This document shows, in pieces, positions 1-5,926 of a stretch of DNA of 11,141 nucleotides. Source of the stretch: an uncultured Eubacteriales bacterium (lineage in GTDB: Bacteria > Bacillota > Clostridia > Christensenellales > Borkfalkiaceae); the NCBI GenBank assembly GCA_900549005.1, contig URMT01000054.1, positions 1 through 11,141 of the forward strand, given 5' to 3'. A model generated the notes under the pieces. The model was not told the origin of the DNA. It was given only the letters and a program-made list of their open reading frames with translations, and searched no databases. Positions within the stretch are counted from its first letter, which is position 1. Each line of letters opens with the position of its first letter. The translations under genes were made by a program, and so were the position numbers.

Positions 1-6
1 GACCGA

Positions 7-36
7 GCGCGGCGGTTTATATACCGCACGCCGCGC
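7..36. repeat. GC-rich imperfect inverted repeat downstream of pyrF
   Basis: GCGCGG near 7-12 pairs with CCGCGC near 31-36, and CGGT/ACCG pair inside, leaving an ATAT-type loop and an asymmetric bulge. No T-tract follows on either strand, so it is not a convincing intrinsic terminator. It lies about 70 nt past the pyrF stop. The rest of 1-107 shows no start codon with a ribosome binding site, so no pyrK or pyrD start is visible here. Confidence 0.4.
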
Positions 37-107
37 GAGACCTTAGTTTCTCAAATTACGAAAATTATCGCACTCGGCCAGGGCGAAAATTTTGTAAAAA
101 CCCTTTC

Positions 108-1019
108 TTAGCCCATTTTGCCCAAAACTTTGCGCAAATCTTCCCTCATATCAAGGCACGCCGCACGCGCCGCCTCCCAATAGGACATACCGCTGTACCT
201 GGGCTTGCGGTAAGCGCAGATTATGCCGCGCGAGTTGTTGACTATGCCGCCGAGTCCGCGCGAATCGAAACAGCCCTTTATGCCCTCGGCAGAGCCGCCC
301 TGTGCGCCGTAGCCGGGAATGAGGAAGAAAGTGTGAGGCAGCTTTTTGCGAAGCTCTGCGCCCTGTTCGGGATAGGTTGCGCCCACTACCGCGCCTATAT
401 CGGAATAGCCGTAGCTGCCGACGAGGTCTTTGCCCCACTCCTCTACCAGAGCGCCCATACGCTCGTACACCTTTTCGCCGTTTTCCAGCTTCAAATCCTG
501 AATTTCGCCGCTCGAAGGGTTTGACGTCTTTACCAGAACGAAAGCGCCCTTGTTGCAAGCCTTGCACTCTTCGATGAAGGGCGCGACGCCGTCGGTGCCG
601 AGGTAGCCGTTCACCGTTATCATATCGGCGGGGAAGGCGCGCATCTTCTTTTCGTTAATCTTTGTCCTGCCGAGGTATGCCGTTGCGTAGCAGCCAGCGG
701 TGGAGCCTATGTCGTTGCGCTTGCAGTCGGCGATTACCACCATACCCCTGCCGAGCGCATAATTTATTGTATAGTTGAAGGCTTTGAGGCCCTCGTAGCC
801 ATACATTTCATAGTAGGCAACCTGTATTTTTATGGCGGGAACGATGTCGCTTATCTTGTCTACTATGTTCATATTGAATTCGGTTATCGCCTCGGACGCG
901 CCCTCGAAAGTCGCCATATCTTCGCGCATATTGTCGGGCAGGTAGTCGAAGCTGGTATCCAGCCCCACGCAGGTGGGGTTCTGCATATCTATTATCTTTT
1001 TTATGAGTTTATCAATCAT
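108..1019 (-). CDS. pyrF: Orotidine 5'-phosphate decarboxylase (long, type 2 form)
   Basis: Decarboxylates OMP to UMP, the last step of de novo pyrimidine synthesis, in the cytoplasm. The 303-residue protein has the length of the long OMP decarboxylase subfamily (about 270-310 aa) rather than the roughly 230-aa Bacillus form. The catalytic D-x-K-x-x-D motif is at D98, K100 and D103 within ADCKRNDIGST. An N-terminal VGLDTS strand and a C-terminal PGYGAQGG phosphate-binding loop complete the TIM-barrel signature. The ATG at 1019-1017 is preceded by AGGAGAGG inside the end of pyrC and overlaps that gene's stop as ATGA, so the two should be translationally coupled. It is the last gene of the visible pyrB-pyrC-pyrF operon. 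No obvious terminator follows within 107 nt. Confidence 0.96.
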   Translation of the reverse strand: MIDKLIKKIIDMQNPTCVGLDTSFDYLPDNMREDMATFEGASEAITEFNMNIVDKISDIVPAIKIQVAYYEMYGYEGLKAFNYTINYALGRGMVVIADCKRNDIGSTAGCYATAYLGRTKINEKKMRAFPADMITVNGYLGTDGVAPFIEECKACNKGAFVLVKTSNPSSGEIQDLKLENGEKVYERMGALVEEWGKDLVGSYGYSDIGAVVGATYPEQGAELRKKLPHTFFLIPGYGAQGGSAEGIKGCFDSRGLGGIVNNSRGIICAYRKPRYSGMSYWEAARAACLDMREDLRKVLGKMG

Positions 1020-2392
1020 AACCCTCTCCTCTGATTTATTTTATTCTCTCTTATAAGTTTTATTTCAGCGCCGCTTTCAGCGCCGCGCCCGCCTGCACAT
1101 CGGCAGACAGCAGCAAAAGCGGCGCATTGCTGCGCGCTGTATTTTACGTCGCCGTCCACTATGGTATAGGCGACTTTGCCGTAAACTTCCGTGCCGTTAA
1201 AGGGCGTGTTCTTGCCCTTTGAAAGGAACTTTTCGCCGTCTATCACATACTTTGCGGCGAGGTCGGCTATCGTTATGTCGGCAGGGGCGCCAACCTTTAT
1301 TTCGCCGCCCTCCAATCCGAGTATGCGGGCGGGTGCGGCGCTCATTCTTTCGGCAAGTTCGGGAAGGGTCATATCGCCGTCCTTCACGAGCTTGGTATAC
1401 GAGAGCGAAAAGCTGGTCTCTATTCCGCTGATGCCGAATGCGGCGAGCGAATATTCCACCTGCTTGTCCTTCTTCGAATGGGGAGCGTGGTCGGTTACTA
1501 TGCAGTCGAGAGTGCCGTCTTTGAGGCCTTCGATTACGGCGAGCCTGTCGCGCTCTTCCCTTATCGGCGGGTTGACCTTGGTATAGGTATCGAAGCTCCT
1601 TATCACGTCGTCGGTAAGCCAGAAGTAATGCGGACAGCTTTCGGCCGTAACCTTCACCCCGCGCGCCTTGGCGCTGCGGATAAGCTCTGTGCCGCTGTAA
1701 GTGGACACGTGGCAGATGTGCACGGGGATATCAAGGCTTTCCGATAGGGCGATTTCGCGCGCTATCATAATATCTTCCGCCGCGCGTATGCTGCCTTTAA
1801 GACCGGTAATCGTGGAGTTGAGGCCCTCGTTTACCACGCCGCCGTCAACCAGATTTTCGTCTTCGCAGTGGCAGAGGCACTTTAAGTTGAAGCCGTGCGC
1901 ATATTCCATTGCAAGGCGCATAATCTTAGAGTCCATAACAGACCTGCCGTCGTCGCTTATCGCAACGGCGCCCGCCTGCGCCATCTTGCCTATTTCGGCA
2001 AGCTCTTCGCCCTTTTCGCCCTTGGTTATGCTGCCTATGGGGTGAACCTTGCACAGATTTACCTGTTCCGCCCTGTACTTTATATAGGTGGTCACCACGG
2101 CGTTATCGTTTACGGGATTGGTGTTGGGCATACAGCAAATCTGCGTGAAGCCGCCTGCGACGGCCGCCTTCGAGCCGCTCTCTATATCTTCCTTCCCTTC
2201 AAACCCGGGCTCGCGCAGATGCACGTGCATATCGATGAGGCCGGGGAATACGTGCATACCCTCGGCGTCTATCACGTCGGCGTCGCAGGGAATGTCGCCG
2301 AGAGCGGCGATTTTACCGTCCTCCACGAGGACGTCGCACTTTTTTACGCCGCCCTTGAATACTACCGAACCGTTCTTTATCACATATTTCAT
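1016..2392 (-). CDS. pyrC: Dihydroorotase, with an odd C-terminal tail
   Basis: Zn-dependent cyclisation of carbamoyl-aspartate to dihydroorotate, the third pyrimidine step. Metal and catalytic residues typical of type I dihydroorotases are present: H56 and H58 in DMHVHLREPG, D148 in ISDDG, H175, H228 in HICHVS and D301 in TDHAPH. Their spacing fits the Bacillus PyrC family throughout. The ATG at 2392 overlaps the pyrB stop as ATGA and has GGGAGAAG upstream. The conserved protein ends near residue 418 (GDVKY). After that come about 40 residues rich in Cys, Ala and Arg that are not typical of the family, whose members are usually about 425-430 aa. Reading 1134-1060 in another frame gives a more ordinary-looking tail ending ALKAALK and a TAA at 1062-1060. 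A late one-base frameshift is therefore possible. The catalytic part is intact. Confidence 0.95.
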   Translation of the reverse strand: MKYVIKNGSVVFKGGVKKCDVLVEDGKIAALGDIPCDADVIDAEGMHVFPGLIDMHVHLREPGFEGKEDIESGSKAAVAGGFTQICCMPNTNPVNDNAVVTTYIKYRAEQVNLCKVHPIGSITKGEKGEELAEIGKMAQAGAVAISDDGRSVMDSKIMRLAMEYAHGFNLKCLCHCEDENLVDGGVVNEGLNSTITGLKGSIRAAEDIMIAREIALSESLDIPVHICHVSTYSGTELIRSAKARGVKVTAESCPHYFWLTDDVIRSFDTYTKVNPPIREERDRLAVIEGLKDGTLDCIVTDHAPHSKKDKQVEYSLAAFGISGIETSFSLSYTKLVKDGDMTLPELAERMSAAPARILGLEGGEIKVGAPADITIADLAAKYVIDGEKFLSKGKNTPFNGTEVYGKVAYTIVDGDVKYSAQQCAAFAAVCRCAGGRGAESGAEIKLIRENKINQRRGL

Positions 2393-3318
2393 AAATTCTT
2401 CTCCCTGTACTCTTTAAGCAGGGTGAGTATGGCCATTCTTGTGGCGAGGCCGTTGGTCACCTGCTCGCATATAACGCTGTTTTCGCCGTCGATGAGCGAC
2501 GGGGTGAGCTCTATGCCCCTGTTTACGGGGCCCGGGTGCATTATTATCGCGTCTTTATCGGCAAGGGAGAGCATACCGTCCTTTACGCCGTAAAACTTAC
2601 TGTATTCCGAGAGCGAAGGGAACAGCCCGCCCTTCTGGCGTTCGAGCTGTATTCTGAGCCCCATCACGCAGTGGGCGCCCTCTATCGCCTCTTCCATACT
2701 GCCGCACACGTGCGCGCCCAGCTTTTGTATATCTTTGGGCATAAGCGTTGCGGGGGCGTACATATAAACTTCCGCGCCCAGCTTTTTGAGGCCGAACAGG
2801 TTGGACTTTGCCACGCGGCTGTGCTTTATGTCGCCGAGTATGGCAACTTTCAGGCCTGCGATTTTGCCGAACTTTTCGCGCATACTGAACATATCTAAAA
2901 GCGCCTGGGTGGGATGCTCGTTCATTCCGTCGCCCGCGTTTATTACCGAGGCGTGCACGTTTTCTGCAAGCAGCTTGGGCGCGCCCGCCAGCGGGTGGCG
3001 TATGGCGATGAAGTCAATCTTCATTGCGTCGAGCGTCTTGCCCGTATCGATGAGCGTTTCGCCCTTCTGCACCGAGCTTGAAGCAGCGGCTATATTCACC
3101 TCGCTTGCGCCGAGGTATTTGCCCGCAAGTTCGAACGAGGTGCGCGTTCTGGTGCTGTTTTCATAGAACAGCGTGATGAGCGCCCTGCCCTTCAAAAGGC
3201 TTTCGGCCTTTCTGCCTTTATTCAAAAGCGCCTTCATTTCTTCGGCCCTGTCTAAAATTTCGGTTATCTCTTCCGCCGAAACGTCGTACAGGCCGAGCAA
3301 GTCTTTTTTTGTAAGCAT
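2389..3318 (-). CDS. pyrB: Aspartate carbamoyltransferase catalytic chain
   Basis: Condenses carbamoyl phosphate with aspartate, the committed pyrimidine step. Starting at the ATG at 3318-3316 the protein is 309 aa, the normal length. Carbamoyl-phosphate binding STRTR is at 55-59, SSVQKGE with K85 follows, then HPTQALLD at 135-142, R167, an R222 region and HPGPVNRG at 261-268. AAGAGGA lies 4-5 nt before this ATG. A 46-codon in-frame extension reaches back to a TTG at 3456 but has no ribosome binding site, and the chosen ATG begins exactly where the family does. First gene of the pyr operon, overlapping pyrC by 4 nt. No regulatory-chain gene (pyrI) follows, so the enzyme is presumably the unregulated trimer and control must lie in the leader or elsewhere. 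Confidence 0.96.
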   Translation of the reverse strand: MLTKKDLLGLYDVSAEEITEILDRAEEMKALLNKGRKAESLLKGRALITLFYENSTRTRTSFELAGKYLGASEVNIAAASSSVQKGETLIDTGKTLDAMKIDFIAIRHPLAGAPKLLAENVHASVINAGDGMNEHPTQALLDMFSMREKFGKIAGLKVAILGDIKHSRVAKSNLFGLKKLGAEVYMYAPATLMPKDIQKLGAHVCGSMEEAIEGAHCVMGLRIQLERQKGGLFPSLSEYSKFYGVKDGMLSLADKDAIIMHPGPVNRGIELTPSLIDGENSVICEQVTNGLATRMAILTLLKEYREKNL

Positions 3319-3615
3319 AAAATCCTCTTTCTGAATATTGTCCTCTGTTTGAATATGCGCGCGGCGCATACGTGCAAAACGCCCGTTTTTACACAAAAAA
3401 AGCGGGTATTTCCGCACGGTTTTCACCAAAAAAAAGGTAAAAAACCGAGCGGTCAATCCGCCGAAAATTACGTGTTGAGTTTTAATTTGCAGATTCTTTC
3501 GCCCTGCAACCCAGCCGAAAACGCCGCCATAGCCATCTCTTGAAAGGGCCGCGCGGCACCCCGTATCCCCGCGGGGGAAAGAGGGGCGCGAAGCCGCCGT
3601 TTATTATCAACGACG
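3319..3615 (-). promoter_or_regulatory. Long 5' leader of the pyr operon
   Basis: About 290 nt separate the predicted transcription start (near 3609) from the pyrB ATG. In transcript order the leader holds a large nested palindrome (3553-3597), a perfect 6-bp hairpin TTGCAG/CTGCAA (arms 3504-3509 and 3487-3492, 11-nt loop), and U-rich tracts around 3423-3445 and 3396-3402. The last of these is flanked by CCCG/CGGG arms that could form a stem. I do not see a clear PyrR anti-antiterminator consensus. The length and structures suggest attenuation control of pyrimidine genes, but the mechanism is not readable by eye. No gene with a ribosome binding site is seen in 3319-3808. Confidence 0.45.
3553..3597. 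repeat. Nested GC palindrome in the pyr leader, REP/MITE-like
   Basis: Three nested pairings are visible: GCGGC (3553-3557) with GCCGC (3593-3597), CCCC (3559-3562) with GGGG (3583-3586), and a central CCCC-GC-GGGG (3567-3576). It begins just after the predicted start site of the pyr transcript. Its make-up resembles short intergenic palindromes scattered in many gut Clostridia genomes, but a genome-wide copy count is needed to call it a repeat family. Confidence 0.45.
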
Positions 3616-3644
3616 ATTATACCATAACCTTGCCCCAAAGTAAA
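3616..3644 (-). promoter_or_regulatory. Sigma-A promoter of the pyrBCF operon
   Basis: On the minus strand a perfect TATAAT (3621-3616), preceded by TGG and so an extended -10, lies 17 nt from TTTACT (3644-3639), which matches four of six TTGACA positions. Transcription should start near 3609 and run into the pyr leader. Confidence 0.75.
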
Positions 3645-3808
3645 GCAAAAAATAAATTTTGGGCAAGGAAAATTATTTTTGCCGCAGGCGGCTTGCGGGG
3701 ACGGAGAGCTTTATGCGCGGCAGGCACGCGGGCGCCGCCGCAGGCCGCGGGCGGGCGCGCACGCATAAGTTAAGGGCAAGGCGGCACTAATTAAAGACAA
3801 GGCGCCGC
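3645..3808. other. Intergenic spacer, no gene seen
   Basis: An AT-rich stretch at 3645-3680 is followed by a very GC-rich stretch (about 3680-3768) with several short overlapping inverted repeats such as GCCGCAGGCGGC. It lies downstream of the phosphoesterase stop, but no stem followed by a clean T-tract was found in that direction. No start codon with a ribosome binding site is visible. Confidence 0.4.
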
Positions 3809-4504
3809 TTACATAATTTTTTGCAGTCTGAACCCCACTTTGTCGCACGAAGTGAGCACGTACTCCACCCCGTTTTTGCTGCTGCGGAAGGGGAAATACG
3901 CCTCGCCGTGAATATGCCCGAACACGGCAAAGTCTACGCAGTTTTCTTCAAACAACTGCGTGAACAGCGTTTCGCCGTTCTTTAAGCTGTACGGCGGATA
4001 GTGAATCATTGCAATCAGACTGTCGCCTTCCTGTTTAAGTTTTGCCGCGTCGCGGAAGCACAGCTTGAAGCGTTCGGCCTCGCGCAGGTAAATTTTGTTG
4101 TCCTTTTCTGTATAGTCGGGACTGCCGGGGCACGTCCAGCCGCGCGAACCGCATATCACAACCCCGTCGAAGCGCACGCTGTCGTTCTGCAAAAAGTAAA
4201 ACGTGCCGTCGGGCGCGCGGTCGCGCAGTTTGGTGATGCCGTTCCACCAATAGTCGTGGTTGCCGCGGATAAATACCTTTTTGCCGGGGAGCGGCGCAAG
4301 GCGGGCGAGGTCGTAAAGCCCCTCTTCGAGCGTGATTCCCCAGCTTATGTCGCCGCAGATGAGGACTACGTCGTCGGCGCCCACCTTTTCGCGCCAGTCG
4401 GCGCATATCTTTTCAAAGTGCCCCTCCCAGCCTTCGCCGAAGATGTTCATCGGCTTGGGGTTCATTCCCGAAAGGTGCAAATCGCTGATAGAATAAATAT
4501 TCAT
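3809..4504 (-). CDS. Calcineurin-like metallophosphoesterase
   Basis: Cytoplasmic two-metal phosphoesterase of a Firmicutes family of about 230 aa whose substrate is not established. Numbered from the ATG at 4504 (231 aa), the metal-binding motifs are all present: D8-x-H10 in SISDLHLS, GDISW (D52), GNHDYWW (N82, H83, D84), MIHYPP (H168) and GHIHG (H197, H199). This start places the first motif directly at the N terminus, as in the family. Longer in-frame starts at 4522, 4546 and 4591 add a Phe-rich stretch without homology and lack ribosome binding sites. No Shine-Dalgarno precedes 4504 either. Instead TGG-TATCAT ends 8 nt upstream, suggesting a leaderless message. It is monocistronic: the pyr promoter lies downstream in the same direction, and the neighbour upstream is divergent. 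Confidence 0.88.
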   Translation of the reverse strand: MNIYSISDLHLSGMNPKPMNIFGEGWEGHFEKICADWREKVGADDVVLICGDISWGITLEEGLYDLARLAPLPGKKVFIRGNHDYWWNGITKLRDRAPDGTFYFLQNDSVRFDGVVICGSRGWTCPGSPDYTEKDNKIYLREAERFKLCFRDAAKLKQEGDSLIAMIHYPPYSLKNGETLFTQLFEENCVDFAVFGHIHGEAYFPFRSSKNGVEYVLTSCDKVGFRLQKIM

Positions 4505-4512
4505 ACGGCTGA

Positions 4513-4518
4513 ATGATA
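4513..4518 (-). promoter_or_regulatory. Putative -10 of a leaderless phosphoesterase mRNA
   Basis: The minus strand reads TTATGGTATCAT then 8 nt then ATG. The string TTATGGTAT is shared with the pyr promoter's extended -10 (TTATGGTATAAT), which supports it as a real promoter element. The -35 region is weak. Confidence 0.5.
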
Positions 4519-4723
4519 CCATAAAATAACACGGTTTGGAAAGCATTTTTCTGAAAAAGGTAAAATTTGCGGCCTGCTTTGCCGCTCTCATACAAAAAAA
4601 CGACGCTGCGGAGGATAAAAGGTAGCTATACGAACCAACAAATGTGCGTTGCTTTTTATGTATTTGTTGTATATGAGTAAAAAAATTTAAGCCGAAAATG
4701 CCGATATTAAGCCCGTTTTGAAG

Positions 4724-4801
4724 ATTTTAACAAAATTTTTTAAAATTTTTTCAATAATTTTAGTAATTAGTATTGTTTTTTATCTTTTTTCATAGTATAA
4801 T
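4724..4801 (+). promoter_or_regulatory. Promoter of the Spo0A-like regulator with phased A/T tracts
   Basis: TTGTTT (4773-4778) and a perfect TATAAT (4796-4801) are separated by 17 nt, giving a start near 4808. Upstream, A/T tracts are centred near 4726, 4737, 4747 and 4758, about one helical turn apart, which would favour bent DNA or an UP element. No TGTCGAA-type 0A box was found, so autoregulation by a Spo0A protein is not supported. Confidence 0.65.
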
Positions 4802-4830
4802 AAGTACAGAATAAAAACGAGGTTAGACTT

Positions 4831-5616
4831 ATGGACGAAAAACTTACCATTCTTTTAGTTGAAGACGACCCCCAGGCCTGCAAGGACATTATTATGGAAA
4901 TAGGCAAGAATGCCGACGTGTTTTCGCTTGTAGGCGTGACGAACAATTCAAACCGCGCGCTGCAATACGTGTGGGACGCGCAGCCCGACGCCATTATTCT
5001 TGACCTTGAACTTCACGAAGGCGGCGGCGACGGACTCGACTTCCTTAAAAAGCTGAAAAATGCCGACGTGGCGCGTCCTCCCTTCGTGCTCGTTACCACA
5101 AACAACATAAGCACGCTTACGCACAAGGTTGCGCGCGAGTACGGCGCAGACTTCATAATGACGAAGAATCAGGAAGGTTATTCCGCCCAGAGCGTTGTCG
5201 ACTTCATTAAAATAGCCAGAACGGTGATTATGTCGAGGCCGAAGCGCGAAACGCTTACCGGCGGCCAGGAGAGCGACGAGCTGGCAGAACGCAGAATTCA
5301 GCGCAGGATAAGCCACGAGCTCGACAAGGTGGGCATAAGCGCCAAATCGGTGGGTTACAGATACTTAATCGACGCCATAATGATTATAATGAAAAAGCCC
5401 GTTCAGCACGTGTGCAGGATTATAGGCGCCAAGTACAACAAGACGGAAAACAGCGTTGAGCGCGCAATGCAGAATGCAATTAACCGCGCGTGGGCTAACA
5501 GCGACATAAACGACCTTCTTGCAAACTATACCGCGAGAATCAAGTCTTCAAAGGGCATCCCCACCATCACCGAATTCATATTCTTCTATGCCCAGAAGCT
5601 CAACAACGAATTTTAA
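4831..5616 (+). CDS. Spo0A-like response regulator (receiver plus Spo0A C-terminal domain)
   Basis: DNA-binding response regulator of the sporulation-initiation Spo0A family, 261 aa. The receiver spans about 5-130: acidic pocket E11, D12, D13, phospho-acceptor D58 in IILDLELHEGGGDGL, the switch threonine in VTTNN (T89/T90) and K112. The Spo0A_C domain spans about 155-260, with a VGYRYLIDAI helix, the KYNKTENSVERAMQNAINRAW recognition region, and a PTITEFIFF ending like that of Spo0A. GAGG lies 8 nt before the ATG, behind a strong promoter. The insertion HEGGGDGL after D58 differs from the usual IIMPHLDGL, so this may be a paralogue rather than the master Spo0A. No spoIVB is visible nearby to identify it as spo0A, so no symbol is given. 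It is terminated at 5635-5670, and a histidine kinase gene follows 310 nt later. Confidence 0.9.
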   Translation: MDEKLTILLVEDDPQACKDIIMEIGKNADVFSLVGVTNNSNRALQYVWDAQPDAIILDLELHEGGGDGLDFLKKLKNADVARPPFVLVTTNNISTLTHKVAREYGADFIMTKNQEGYSAQSVVDFIKIARTVIMSRPKRETLTGGQESDELAERRIQRRISHELDKVGISAKSVGYRYLIDAIMIIMKKPVQHVCRIIGAKYNKTENSVERAMQNAINRAWANSDINDLLANYTARIKSSKGIPTITEFIFFYAQKLNNEF

Positions 5617-5634
5617 AACTGTTCAGTTAAAGGC

Positions 5635-5670
5635 ATACCCGCCGCAAGCCTCACTTGCGACGGGTATTTT
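5635..5670 (+). terminator. Intrinsic terminator of the Spo0A-like gene
   Basis: ATACCCG (5635-5641) pairs with CGGGTAT (5661-5667) and CGCAAG (5643-5648) with CTTGCG (5654-5659). There is one C/A mismatch and a 5-nt loop, then TTTT. It begins 18 nt after the stop codon. The T-tract on the minus strand is weak, so it works mainly rightwards. Confidence 0.85.
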
Positions 5671-5774
5671 GCCCGAAAACGGCGGGTTTTGCTGTCGTTG
5701 TCCGCAACAGTCGGGTTATCGTTTACGGACATATGTATTCACCGCGCCCGTCCGCGGGCCGTACGGCATAAAAA

Positions 5775-5825
5775 TTACATATTGAACAGGTATTTTTTAA
5801 GCCATTCCCAGAAATCTGCCCACAT
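5775..5825 (-). CDS. Tiny amphipathic Trp-rich peptide, 16 aa
   Basis: A complete 17-codon reading frame encodes MWADFWEWLKKYLFNM and ends in TAA at 5777-5775. The minus strand carries AAAGGAGGTG (5840-5831), a near-perfect anti-16S match, with AGGAGG 7 nt before the ATG; this is the best ribosome binding site in the window. On a helical wheel W2, F5, W6, L9, Y12, L13 and M16 form one face and D4, E7, K10, K11 and N15 lie mostly opposite, so an amphipathic, nearly neutral helix that lies on a membrane is likely. It sits antisense between a Spo0A-like regulator and a six-helix GHKL kinase, with no AgrB-type processing gene. Function unknown: a signal peptide for the kinase, a SpoVM-like membrane peptide or a small toxin are possibilities. 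I do not recognise a named family. Confidence 0.6.
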   Translation of the reverse strand: MWADFWEWLKKYLFNM

Positions 5826-5830
5826 AGCCG

Positions 5831-5840
5831 CACCTCCTTT
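5831..5840 (-). promoter_or_regulatory. Near-perfect Shine-Dalgarno of the tiny peptide gene
   Basis: The minus strand reads AAAGGAGGTG, complementary to the 16S 3' end over at least eight bases, with AGGAGG 7 nt before the ATG at 5825. It has no role for any plus-strand gene and is the main argument that the short frame is translated. Confidence 0.75.
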
Positions 5841-5867
5841 TAACGTTGTCTGACTGCATTTTAAAAC

Positions 5868-5888
5868 AGCACCGGGAGGCGCTTTTTT
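5868..5888. terminator. Small hairpin between the divergent peptide and kinase genes
   Basis: On the minus strand AGCGCC-TCCC-GGTGCT forms a 6-bp stem with one G-U pair, followed by GTTTTAAAA, about 40 nt before the peptide ATG. On the plus strand the same stem has an A-C mismatch but is followed by TTTTTT. It could be an attenuator in the peptide mRNA leader or a barrier protecting the kinase region; which strand uses it cannot be told. Confidence 0.4.
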
Positions 5889-5926
5889 AAACGATTTGCC
5901 GAACGGCGGCATTTTTTATCGAATAT

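Noticed and set aside
1895..2593. 232-codon plus-strand frame across the pyrB/pyrC junction
   Set aside because: Antisense to two well-supported enzymes; apparent openness comes from GC-biased codons.
3319..3456. 46-codon N-terminal extension of pyrB from a TTG
   Set aside because: No ribosome binding site at the TTG, no family counterpart, and a good AGAGGA-ATG at the normal start; kept only as a leader curiosity.
4001..4516. 171-codon plus-strand frame opposite the phosphoesterase
   Set aside because: The minus strand encodes all metallophosphoesterase motifs; this frame has no recognisable domain or ribosome binding site.
4611..4700. GGAGG at 4612 followed by a short plus-strand frame from the ATG near 4641
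   Set aside because: The ATG is about 25-30 nt from GGAGG, too far for initiation, and the 12-residue product has no notable features.
5746..5759. GCCCG-TCCG-CGGGC hairpin downstream of the tiny peptide gene
   Set aside because: The stem is short and no T-tract follows on the minus strand, so it is not a convincing terminator for the peptide gene.
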